Shown here piece by piece: positions 36,601-46,102 of a DNA stretch of 64,000 nucleotides. Source of the DNA: Onchidella celtica. Its lineage: Eukaryota; Mollusca; Gastropoda; Systellommatophora; Onchidiidae. The notes beneath the pieces were generated by a model, which saw only the letters and a list, made by a program, of their open reading frames with translations, ran no database searches and was not told the DNA's origin. The stretch lies in contig OZ007582.1 in the NCBI GenBank assembly GCA_963931925.1, forward strand, positions 23,459,224-23,523,223, given 5' to 3'. A program made the translations under genes and the position numbers. Every line of letters begins with the position of its first letter. Position 1 is the stretch's first letter.

Positions 36601-39019
36601 TCAATGTTCCCTCTAATTTTCACTAATTAATGAGTGCAGATATTCTGTTCTGTGCATTTCTTTCCCTTGTGACTGTACTACGTGCGCACCGAATGCTTGT
36701 GCATGTATATTATAACCTTTGAAATTGTTTCATTATAATTTGTGACAGTTTATATCTCAAGAAACAAGTGTCAATGTAAGTGTTAACAGAAACAGTAAGC
36801 TAAGAGATTATTTTCAAATTTCAATAAGAATAATTATTAATTACGATGTCAGTTTAGGTTAATGTCCTAGTGTGTACATTAATTCCTTTTGTTCGTCGGT
36901 TGCAAATGTACAATGTGCGAGCGCGCATACACGCAGCCCAGTAGAAACACTAGTAAAGATTAAGGTGATTCCACTATCAGAGGTCAATTAAGGTGAAGCC
37001 CACAGACTCCATCTGGTTCAAGCCAATCACGATCTATGAAGGCAAAATCTTATAATTTGTCACAAATCCCAGACTGGGAGATGTAATAGTTATAACAAGA
37101 CAACAATCACGAACGAACAAGTATAACACTTAACAGAACAACCCATCAGACTCACACATTTATTATACATAAAGATAAAGATAAAAGTGCAATTACATAC
37201 ATTATATTATTGAATTTAACTACCGTCCAACGGCCTTATTCCCACATGCACTCTTCCTCGGGTCCACAACCCGGTAGTTACTTTCTAAAGACACTTCGGC
37301 CTCAGCCCCGCCTCTCAGGGTCTTAATAGCACATTAATATTTCACTGGCACCGCAGTCTCTCAATAGCACCTTCCTATTGCCATAACACATTAGCATTCC
37401 AATAGCACATCAACATGGCAATAGCACATTAGCATTTCAATAGCCCATCAACATGGCAATAGCACATTAGCATTTCAATAGCCCATCAACATGGCAATAG
37501 CACATTAGCATTTCAATAGCACATCAACATGGCAATAGCACATTAGCATTTCAATAGCACACTCACAATCATCTATACGTCCCTGTCTGTGGCCAGACTG
37601 CCACGACTCATGTGCCTCTACTGTCCTGCACCGACAGCTTCACTCCTGGCCTATGTGTGGCCTCCGGCCCTATGCTGGCCTATCCCCTGGGCTCACCGTA
37701 GGCGGCGCTCTTCGGCCCGACCTCGGCACCTACAAGAATAACATTACATTGGTATAATACCATACCACTTCTATTCACTTCACCCCTCCTTACATCTCAT
37801 GAAGCGTACACACAATAGTTCACATTTCACTCACCAAACATCTTACGGTAACACATCTCCACCGTAGTACACAATACTCCCTCTCGCTACAAATCCATGA
37901 ACTCAACTTACATCTATCGCTCATGGCGCACATTGCTATATACAGTATCAAGGACTTCCACATTCCTCACATATACTTATTTACATCATGGTCATAGACG
38001 AATATTATACATCAATCATAATTATCAATCATCGTTCCACCTACCAGTCATCACTGGAAAAACACTACTCCCAAGTCTTCCGACTGCTCTCCTTATGTTC
38101 GCCCTCTGGGGCTTTCTCCTGCGTCCGTTCTCTCGGACGTCTTAGTGTGCAGTGATAGTAATACAGCGCTCTCGCCTCATTCAGACCCCCACCACTCACA
38201 ACATGCACGCTTTTCATTATTCCGTGGTCCGTGGGTTAACTTTATTCTAACCCTCTTCTCGTAACTACTGATCCTCGCTCACTCGCTCGTGACATAATTT
38301 ATAATACAATATATAGATGTCGATCTTAAGGAAGGCGCATACTGCGATGAGATTATACCCCTATCAGCATGGTAACTCTGTGTTTGGAGGAATCAAAAAA
38401 ATTTGGAATTCATTTTTTACCTGCCTTAAAATGAGACCTGTATGAGAAGCTGTGAATCTTATATATGTATAAGAGTTGTACTCCCAACATTGTACCAAAG
38501 ATACTGAATGTATAAGTGTACAGTACGGCTGTCGCGTGCCACCTAGCGACGAAAGCACAGAGGGAAGTCATCGGCAATAGCGTATCTTACAAGGCAAATA
38601 TCTAGAGAAAAAAATGTTATCCCCTTACGCTTGCCCTGTTGTGACTTACTTTGTAATTATAACTTCAGTTGCGTCAGAAAAATTGGCAGATTGTTTTTTT
38701 TTTTTTTTTTAGCCGCCGTAGCACTGTAACAGGATCACTTCATTAATTTATTACTATGCCAAGCACTCTTTTCATGCAACGCCCAAGATCAGCGCCCTAT
38801 CGCGTATTATCTAACTCTGTTGTCTCCGCTTGTACTGCGTTCTCCTCTGAATTTCCCTTTGCATTCTGTTTCTGAATACTTCACAGTAGTTAACATTTAG
38901 TCTTACAGCATATAGACTTCTGTTCTCATAGTCATAGCAAAGTAAATAGGCCTAATTAATGTCAACTTACCAACCAAAATAATCAATACGGTGAATATAG
39001 AGATATAGTAGGAAGACAT
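26196..39019 (-). CDS. Gene 2: secreted four-domain four-cysteine protein (7 exons)
   Basis: Predicted CDS joins 39019-38971, 34232-34188, 33885-33586, 31106-30855, 30114-30082, 29017-28721 and 26515-26196 on the minus strand: 1296 nt, 431 aa plus stop. Every junction is phase 1 and the frame stays open across all six. Order: signal peptide, linker, domain A, domain B, linker, domain A, domain B. This looks like gene 1 with its A-B unit doubled, each unit preceded by a Pro/Thr-rich linker. The protein should be secreted; function unknown. The 3' end is the least certain part. Intron 1 holds two solo LTRs. Confidence 0.78.
26516..28720 (-). other. Gene 2 intron 6
   Basis: 2205 nt. Non-coding, with poly-C near 27085 and 27658 and a CT-rich tract 28400-28680 just downstream of exon 6. 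Confidence 0.7.
28400..28685. repeat. CT-rich low-complexity tract
   Basis: Runs of CTCT, CTGT and CTTT within intron 6 of gene 2, ending about 35 bp from exon 6. Confidence 0.9.
28721..29017 (-). CDS. Gene 2 exon 6, type A domain 2
   Basis: 297 nt, phase 1-1, donor GTAAAC. Motifs GRCLNNL, GPSCRSERENWKC and GLFCSISVQK, with spacing C-x15-C-x8-C-x33-C. The start (STVEVISRGRC) parallels exon 3 (TRVKVISAGRC), which fixes the acceptor at 29018 although CACTTTAAAG is a poor one. The exon closes with STPP. Confidence 0.78.
29018..30081 (-). other. Gene 2 intron 5
   Basis: 1064 nt, containing an inverted-repeat element at 29109-29458 and otherwise AT-rich non-coding sequence. Confidence 0.65.
29109..29458. 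repeat. Inverted-repeat (MITE-like) element in intron 5 of gene 2
   Basis: CACCAGAGAGTATAGAT at 29109-29125 is matched by its exact complement at 29442-29458. Inner parts of the arms also pair (gcgaaacca). A related right arm (gcctcccgtgtc.tgcagtg) recurs near 57635-57660. No clear target duplication was seen. Confidence 0.6.
30082..30114 (-). CDS. Gene 2 exon 5, Pro/Thr linker microexon
   Basis: 33 nt between TCTTTCAG and GTAAAT, phase 1-1, encoding DQPVTTPAPP after a split Gly. It has the composition expected of a flexible, possibly O-glycosylated hinge between two domain pairs. Strong flanking splice signals and exact frame agreement support it. Confidence 0.7.
30115..30854 (-). other. 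Gene 2 intron 4
   Basis: 740 nt, with a CT/CTGT microsatellite at 30543-30675; otherwise nothing. Confidence 0.65.
30543..30675. repeat. (CTGT)n and (CT)n microsatellite
   Basis: About 20 CTGT units flanked by CT runs. Confidence 0.95.
30855..31106 (-). CDS. Gene 2 exon 4, type B domain 1
   Basis: 252 nt, phase 1-1, acceptor TATTGACAG, donor GTGAGA. Motifs are GGCLDTL, KQFTKC and GLICDLEVHE, with spacing C-x15-C-x8-C-x34-C. A DNATT N-glycosylation sequon lies at the start. Closest in the window to the type B exons at 8.4 and 26.4 kb (shared QxLE, DLR.DGL.C pattern). Confidence 0.83.
31107..33585 (-). other. Gene 2 intron 3
   Basis: 2479 nt. Contains a foldback repeat at 31915-32400, A/T homopolymers and an AAGCCAA-rich patch near 32650-32740. 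Confidence 0.65.
31915..32400. repeat. Foldback repeat
   Basis: Left arm (about 31920-32060; ttgtatgtagcaaagcctcgc, aataatacc, taaaacgc) is complemented by the right arm (about 32240-32400), with mismatches. The same arm sequence, also partly inverted, appears in both copies of the 2-kb end repeat (near 1200-1330 and 62695-62820). A shorter match (gtggggtcg.a.caaggcttgaa) is at 23701. Confidence 0.65.
33586..33885 (-). CDS. Gene 2 exon 3, type A domain 1
   Basis: 300 nt, phase 1-1, donor GTAAAG. Spacing C-x15-C-x8-C-x33-C with AGRCYDEQ, REYWKC and GEPCDINAR motifs, then a helix NEILQEQRDG and a short Thr/Pro tail ending SPP. Very close in layout to exon 6, with which it shares GPSCRS, WKC and LQEQR.SGIVW-like stretches. 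The acceptor (TATTATTACCAAG) has a modest pyrimidine tract; a later AG exists but would remove aligned residues. Confidence 0.8.
33886..34187 (-). other. Gene 2 intron 2, with repeated intronic block
   Basis: 302 nt. It contains a copy of a block also found at 25640-25935 and 34385-34620: tgtgtagcggttgtctt, a CT run, then ttaataaaaatg. Confidence 0.65.
34188..34232 (-). CDS. Gene 2 exon 2, linker microexon
   Basis: 45 nt between TTTCACAG and GTAATG, phase 1-1. It encodes GHISLGQTSTRQPP after the split Gly codon: the signal-peptide end, then a Thr/Arg/Pro linker. In-frame joining to both neighbours, and the analogous 33-nt linker exon later in the gene, support it. Confidence 0.65.
34385..34790. 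repeat. Repeated intronic block copies
   Basis: gagaattctgct followed by a variable stretch and (catgc)atttgtgaa occurs at about 34412 and 34717, and also at 25883 downstream of exon 7. The attached aatattttgtt.ttaataaaaatg.c segment occurs at about 25785, 34070 and 34515. The blocks are in the same orientation. Confidence 0.7.
35012..36314 (-). mobile_element. Solo LTR in intron 1 of gene 2
   Basis: Plus-strand ends TGTCAACAAG and ATCATGACA (1303 bp), flanked by the 5-bp duplication GATGG at 35007-35011 and 36315-36319. The CAGGCCTGCAGGGCCAC block near the left end is the reverse of that in the 17-kb LTR, with AATAAA on the minus strand just upstream. Sense is therefore minus, the same as gene 2. 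Confidence 0.87.
37058..38294. mobile_element. Solo LTR in intron 1 of gene 2 (second family)
   Basis: Starts TGTCACAAATCCC and ends CTCGTGACA (1237 bp), flanked by the 5-bp duplication TAATT at 37053-37057 and 38295-38299. It lacks the GGCCCTGCAGGCCTG block of the other LTRs, so it is probably another family. A 38-bp minisatellite lies inside. Confidence 0.83.
37385..37565. repeat. 38-bp minisatellite inside a solo LTR
   Basis: About 4.5 units of a 38-bp repeat built from caatagcacattagcatttc followed by aatagc(c/a)catcaacatgg. Confidence 0.92.
38971..39019 (-). CDS. Gene 2 exon 1, signal peptide
   Basis: Encodes MSSYYISIFTVLIILV plus one base, then donor GTAAGT. Same length, phase and core (ISIFTVLI) as gene 1 exon 1. 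Cleavage is likely after HISLG, in the next exon. An upstream in-frame ATG exists but would bury the signal core, so this ATG is preferred. A TTTTAAATAG TATA-like motif lies on the minus strand near 39205; weak. Confidence 0.8.
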
Positions 39020-39554
39020 CTCTGTACACTGCCTGAATACTCGTCTTGGAACAGTCTGACTTTCTTCTTGGTTCCCGCACTGTCTTCCAGAATAAATCAT
39101 TCAGGTGATATTAGTGAAACAGTTTATTTATCAGTAGCTGCACCGTTCTTTCATTAGCAGCGACAGCAACTGGTGCGACGAAATGATCACGGTGGACTAT
39201 TTAAAACGTCTCCGGTACGTATCACATGGTTAATTTCAAATTTGCATACATGTATTAATGCGCATCAATGTATCTTAGTGCTGAGGCTCCTGGTTAGTTT
39301 GTGTCGTATAAAATCAAAGGTGAATCATCTTGTAGTGGGACATAATGAAGGTTAACCCGACATTTTAAAGTGGGAAATTCATGCCTTTTGGGGGGGGGGG
39401 GGTGCCAATCACATTTATGTCATGATGACCTACAGAGAGTTATAAAATTCACATTATTCTCGATGGCAGAAGTAAGAGGAAGTATTTGAATTGGACAAGT
39501 TCTAATATTTGTTAATAATTTTGCCTTTAAGAATATTCAAGAGCCTTCCACAAT

Positions 39555-40105
<551 letters not shown>

Positions 40106-40226
40106 CGGTAACGCCTAGATCCACATGAAACACTACCCTCTTCACTCGTGGCAGGTGTCTGGGGAAGTCACATGGCATTTTCTTTATTTAAATTCTATGG
40201 GCTTTTTTTAGCATTGCTATTTAAAA

Positions 40227-40696
40227 GGAAGTGTTTAACCATGCAGCATGTTGTATGGATATGGACAGCGCATATCCGTACAACATGTTTACCAAAAAGC
40301 GCGACTGGTGAAGGTTTGCTGAAATAAAACTTGGTATGGTGTTCACGAATTTAAAGTGACAACACATGGAATAGTCAGATGGACCTGGGGGCGTGAGGGT
40401 CTAGTAAGTTGGTATCAATGGGCGGTAGTCAGACTGACTAATCAGGCGAAAAGGGGTTGGTTTAGTCATTGGTGATCGACGTACACTCAAGTATATTATT
40501 ACCGCAGATCACTCAATCTCTGAGCAGAAGTCGGATTGTTTTGTTACTAAGCCGATTCATATTTTTAAAAACTATGCAAATGAAACGGTAAATAATACAG
40601 TATTTCGGTGTGTGTTCTACATCATCGACTTGTGTGCGTTGTACGGATATGCACTGTCCATATCCATACAACATGTTGTACGGATATGCGCTTCCT
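40227..40696. mobile_element. hAT-like MITE, uninterrupted copy
   Basis: About 470 bp. Left end ggaagtg and right end cttcct, with inner compound inverted motifs (gttgtatggatat and atatccgtacaac). It is flanked by ATTTAAAA at 40219-40226 and 40697-40704 (7 or 8 bp, the end base being ambiguous). Most of it aligns to the 13.4/14.6-kb copy. No ORF of note. Confidence 0.8.
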
Positions 40697-41106
40697 ATTT
40701 AAAATCATTGCAGAGCCCGTTATCCGGTCTTGTTTACCGATCCTTGCAGGGACGTCAGGCTAACCTAATGTGTATTTTCGCTCGAATCAACTGAATGAGC
40801 CACTTGGAACATACTTGGTCTTGACATTTCAAAAAGGTTTTACCATATTAATATTGACAATTGCATGTAATGTATTTTCGTATGGCTGTCATTTTTTACA
40901 GATTGGCGACGCTTATTCGCAGACGTCTGCGAATAAGATCAGAATCTTATTCGCAAATGGATTTTTGGTTTGTGATTTTTACTTAGGGAGAGCTCCTTAA
41001 AATGGCTTCGGTCAAGGAATCGATGAAATTTTCACCTAAACATTTTTGATGGCGAGAGCTGTGTATGGGATACAAAATCGCCCAAGTACCGTAACAAGCA
41101 GGCGAG

Positions 41107-42284
41107 TGTCAGAAGTGGGATTTGGTGGATATAGTAGATGTGAACACAGCTCGTTGACTCACACCCGAAACATTCATACCTCAATAAATAAGCAACACAG
41201 GATTACTGATGTTCAGGCCTGACGGGCCATATAATCATAATACAACATTCGACTGCATAATTTACGGTAATCACAATCATAGATATTACATAAAAGTCAT
41301 CGACTACAGAAAGTCCAGCAAGTCTATCTAAAATAGGGTATAGAAAGAAAGTATTGTACTATGCACTCTTTAATTGCGCCTATCCAGGACTACGGTTCCT
41401 AAAGGACACCGGTGTAAACAAATTCAATTTGGTCGGTCTCGCTTTCATACAATCAGTAATAGCACCTAATCAGATAATTGACTGACTCATAAAGCGTAGC
41501 AGCACTCCCTAATAATTTTCACAGTAATACACTTTACAAAATATCTATGCTGCTCCACACTAAGAAGTATACAGCTGGGAAATGAACATAGTTCAATCTC
41601 AAGCAATCTAACCGCTCATTACACATCTAGTAAAAATATAGTCAATGTCCTTCTCTTCGTCACAATGGGGTGACGGAAAAACTGTCACAGTTCTTGGCAC
41701 GAACACATACGAGGGATCTCACCATTTCCTCGCTCGCTATGGTTTTGCGAGCGAGAGAGTCCAATGCAAGCGGTGTGCACACTTAAGCCTGGTGCACAGA
41801 GGCTTCGTCACTGTCCAGGTCTCTCACAGTGCGAATCTTTCTGTCTGTCATCTGAACTCAGGTAGGAGGCCCCCGTGAGTAGTCCTTTCGCCAAATGCTC
41901 GAAATATGAATCCACTGATCTTAGTACGTGTGTTAGCTTTTATACCCCCCGATGGTTACTAAGGGTCTCCCTCCCGATTGGACGATCAAGGACCTAGCCA
42001 TGAAAAACACAAGTTTGTCTTTCAGTTAACCCTAACTGCTTTCTCAAAAGGATATGTGCCCGACTCAAAAACCTACGCTCGAACTTCTACAATCCTACTA
42101 TGTAAACAAGAAAATCTCACACGCACACCAAAATCAAAGGGTTAACTTAATGTTTACAAACTTCACTCACACATCCCTCATCACGAAATCCGTGGCTCGA
42201 TTAATAGGTAAACGCGTTTCATATTCTCCCAAAATAAACCAACCCATGACTAACAGAAAAAAGGAGCTCATGCGGCTCTTGACA
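41107..42284 (-). repeat. 3' LTR
   Basis: 1178 bp partner of 48662-49839. The sense strand starts TGTCAAGAGCC and ends CACTTCTGACA. The LTR-family block (plus strand CAGGCCTGACGGGCC) lies at 41214-41228. Confidence 0.95.
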
Positions 42285-42297
42285 TATCCCCCACCCC
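42285..42297 (-). other. Polypurine tract
   Basis: Sense-strand GGGGTGGGGGATA directly abuts the 3' LTR, the usual place for the plus-strand primer. Confidence 0.8.
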
Positions 42298-42897
42298 AGT
42301 TAAAATTTACAATTTTAACGACACAAAGTCTGAAAGTGAAGGCACGAGCCAACAACGCCAAAGTGCCCTGTAGGGTAACACTAGAATTATTAAAGCTGGA
42401 AAAATTTATAATAAAAAACGCTCACTCAGGATGGACAATTTTCTATAAAAAAGCTCGACATGTACCGTCCTGCAATAATGCAGCTCTGAAACAGCACTAA
42501 AATACAAGTCATTTCACATGAACATGTTACAATCAATACTTCCCAAAAACGGTCAAACTGAGTCGCTGCGTATGAACACTTAAGCAATGGCGCAACATAT
42601 ATATATAACATCACACACAATTGAAATATTTTAAAATAAAGTTGCGTTGGCTGGCAGCAGTAGCTCTGGTTGCTTGGTTTGCCATACTTTATATCGTTGA
42701 CCCGCAGACAAGGGCGTCAGGGTTGTCCGTAATTCGGGTCATTGTCTGGAAGTTGACGCTGCGGGGAGAGGAAATCACGGGAATCATGAGACAAGTGTCC
42801 GTAAATAGTGGGACAATATAGTGTGATCTCAACCCCGGTCTCTGAATGAGGTGGTAAAATACTATCCCCCTCAACATGAGACAGACTCTTAAATAAG
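42298..42897 (-). other. Element 3' untranslated region
   Basis: About 600 bp between the pol stop and the polypurine tract. No env-like or other credible frame on the sense strand. Confidence 0.6.
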
Positions 42898-45102
42898 TTA
42901 AACCAAACGAGACAAAACATCGGCCTGTAAGTTTTCATTTCCAGGGATGGCTCGAATGACAAACCTGTACTCCTGGAGCGCGAGGCTCCATCTAGTTAGT
43001 CGAGCGTTTTTTGCTCTGTTAGATCTTAGGAACAACAATAGCCGGTGGTCGGTTTCAATTGTAAATTCGGACATCGACAAATAACGGGAGAAAGCGCTTA
43101 CGGCATAAATGATGGCCAGGCATTCTCGCTCAATGATTGCGTAGCGCCGCTCTCGATCCAATAACTTTCGGCTCGCGTACATGCATGGCCGCAAGGATCC
43201 CTCCCGCTCTTGGAGCAATACAGCCCCCAACCCCTGGTCCGATGCATCAGTACGGACAACAAACGTCTTTTCTATATCTGGTAATATGAGGAGGGGGGAT
43301 GTGGAAAACAACCGCTGGATGGTCCGAAGGGAATTCTCACACTCGGTTGTCCAAGTTATTTTGTTCGGAAAATTCTTTCTTGTTAGGTCCGATAATGGAG
43401 CCGTGAGTGACGAAAAATTTGGTATAAACTTCCTATAATAGTTAAGGAGGCCCAACAGGCTACGAACTTGTTTCTTTGTCTGAGGGGCCTGCAGTTTTAG
43501 AATCGTAAAGATCTTATTGTCATTGGGTGATTGTACCCCGTGGGCAATTGTATGGCCCAAAAATAGTATTGTGTTGTACCCCAAAAATACCTTACTTGGC
43601 TTAGCTGTAAGGCCAGCTTGATGGAGGGTGCTAAAGACTTCCCGAAGGGCCGCTAAGTGGCCAGACCAGTCGGAGTGATGGATACAAATATCGTCGAAAT
43701 ACGACAAAACCGAACGCATGTGTTGCAGTAAAATAGACATCATGCGCGCGAAAGTAGCAGGAGCCGTAACCAAACCAAAGGGCATATAACGCCACTGCAT
43801 CAGACCCAAGGGGGTCTGGAACGCGGTATATTGCTTACCATTTTCCTCTAGAGGGATTTGCCAGTATCCCTTGGAAAGGTCGATCTTTGAAAAGATCGTC
43901 GCGTTCGCTAATTGTGCGAAAAGATCTTCTTGGTTGGGGATCGGCTCCGCATCGTATATTGTAATCGCGTTCAGCTTCCGATAATCAATGCAAAATCGTC
44001 TAGTATCGTCCTTCTTTTTAACTAGGACGATGGGTGAACAATAAGGGCTCATGGAACGCTCTATTACTCCCAGTTGGAGCATGCTGTTTACCTCGGCCAC
44101 TATAGTGTCCTGCGCATGTAGAGGGTGCGGGTATGGCTTTACAAAGACGGGAATATCCGTCTGTAAGCGGATAACATGCAGTACTAATGATGTACAACCC
44201 GGTAGGTCTGTAAATATTGTAGCGAACTCCCGAAGCAAGTCCCTCATATCCTGTATTTGCGACAGGGAGAGATCTGGGTTGATATGGACATCGTCCAACG
44301 TCTCAGTGGCTCGCAATGCCGGGATTGATGTATTTATGTTTATAGGGTCATCATCATCAATTGTGACCAAGGCCGATTTGGCCTGTGCAACGGCGTTGCA
44401 AAGATTAATTCGACGATTACAATCGTCCGATAGATATTTCTTGAGCATGTTAATATGGAATATTTTATCCTGCCCTCGTATATTAATCATGTAATTAACC
44501 TTGGAAATCCTCTTCTTGACCTTAAAAGGTCCTTTCCACGTTAGGAGAAGTTTGTTCTTTGTCTCCGGTAGGAGAACAAGGGTCAGGTCTCCGACGGCGA
44601 GGGTTCGCAACTTGCTTCCCTGATCGCGATATGTTTTATAGCTGTCAGCTCGAGAATCTGCAAAGCGCTGGGCTGTCTCACATGCGTTAAAAATCCTATG
44701 TCGGAGGTCGACTACGTATCGATACGCGGATCGCGTATCGCTATCATCGGCCTTTGAGCCGGTGAATAAATCGTGAATTATTATAGACCTTGGTCAGTGT
44801 GGTTTACGACCATGCAGTAATTCAAATGGAGAAAACCCGGTCGAAGCGTTTGGTAATTCCCGGTACGCAAAAAGGATAGCGGGAAGCTGACGATCCCAAT
44901 CGTTTGGCTTATCAGCAGACACTCGCGCAAGCATAGCTTTCGTGCTGGCGTTCCACCTCTCGCAGCATCCATTTGATTGTGGGTGGTAAGGCGATGTTAA
45001 TCTCTGCTTAATACCTACCAATTCTAATACTTTCCTAAACAGATCAGAGGTAAATTGAGGTCATCTGTCTGACAAGATCTCGGTTGGAAAACCCACGCGT
45101 GC
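42898..45102 (-). pseudogene. pol: pol part 2: integrase C-half, RT, RNase H
   Basis: One frame from just after the homopolymer to the stop at 42898, interrupted by TGA at 45061-45063 and 44794-44796. Order: end of the integrase core with its Glu (SNGCCERWN), a GPF-type integrase C-terminal module (WKGPFKV), then reverse transcriptase (DYRKLN, DLSKGYWQIP, LPFG-like MPFGL, catalytic YFDD) and RNase H (RTDASDQGLGAVL, RECLAI, ETDH, ADVLSR). The RT and RNase H part (570 codons from 44610) is uninterrupted. The GPF module upstream of RT confirms the INT-RT order. Confidence 0.92.
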
Positions 45103-46102
45103 AAAAAATGGTGAGAAGGGCCTCAGCCACATGGTCGGCTGAGATGTCCTTTAAGGGGATGGCCTCCGGCCAACGAGTAGCGTAGTCAATAAGGGATAGT
45201 ATAAATCGGTGGCCTCTGTCCGATTTCTCCAGAGGCCCAACTATATCTACGGCTACGCGCTGGAACGGTGTGGAAACCAATGGCATTTCCTGTAAGGGGG
45301 CCCGCGATGCTCTTCCCTTAGGGGTTCGTTTTTGACATATATCACATGTTGACACAAAACGGTTAACATCCGCATAAACGCTAGGCCAAAAGAACTGAGA
45401 CAATATCAGCGATTTAGTTCTAGCTTTTCCTTGGTGGCCTGATAACGAAGTGTCATGTGCTAAACGAAGTATGTCGCGTCGGAAGGATCTTGGAACAACG
45501 AGTTGAAGGATTGTCTCACGTTGACCTCGGAAGTTCCGGTACAATAAATTATCCTTCAATACAAACTTTGAAGTATCCGGCGCTGTAGGGTCAACCTTTG
45601 CGAACAACGGTTTCAGTGTTATATCAGAACGCTGTTCGTCATAAAATATGGTAGGAGTTACGTCAAAATCGAAAGCAGGGATATGTAATGGACCCTCTGG
45701 CTTGCGACGTGTTTGTTGACGTGTGGTCGCATATGCGATGTCAACGTCCTCGCTCCAGATTTCTAAATCACCGGCAGGAAATTTTGGAACTTGTGGTATA
45801 TTCCCTATGATCAAATCTGCGGCTGGATTTGGTAGTACGCACGCGGTAACAACACCTGTAATAAAAGGAGTGTCAACATAAATCTCCGCCAGACGGAACC
45901 GCTCGACGGATCCGCCAAAGGTTATACAAGTCGCCTCTTTATCGAGAAATTGTGTAGGGCGGACTAGCGACTCTCGAACGCCGATCGTTGTGCATCCGGA
46001 GTCTCTCAGCACAGACGCGGGTATCGCATTGACGTGGCCCTTATAAAGTGTTAACTCGCCCAGCTCATGTAGGGCTGACATGACTGGAACGGCGTTTAAT
46101 TG
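45044..46102 (-). pseudogene. pol: pol part 1: protease and integrase N-terminal half
   Basis: In the same frame as gag, after its TGA. An aspartic protease lies near the start with active site DSG (RDSGCTTIG). The integrase H2C2 zinc-binding domain follows (HDTSLSGHQGKAR, then CDICQKR). Next is the start of the catalytic core with the first Asp (VAVDIVGPL) and YATRWPEAIPL. An A6 run at 45103-45108 (T6 on the sense strand) marks the point where the rest of the core moves to another frame; after it this frame soon ends. An ATG at 46081 is also present. Confidence 0.88.

Larger units (their letters stand above)
34233..38970 (-). other. Gene 2 intron 1
   Basis: 4738 nt, by far the largest intron. 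More than half is two solo LTRs; the rest holds copies of the repeated intronic block (34385-34790) and AT-rich DNA. Confidence 0.65.

Noticed and set aside
37385-37565. Regularly repeated 38-bp units, CRISPR-like at first sight
   Set aside because: Units are contiguous without unique spacers and lie inside a eukaryotic LTR; it is a minisatellite.
41645-41878. 77-codon frame present twice (also at 49200)
   Set aside because: It lies within the two LTRs, so the duplication reflects the LTRs rather than a gene.
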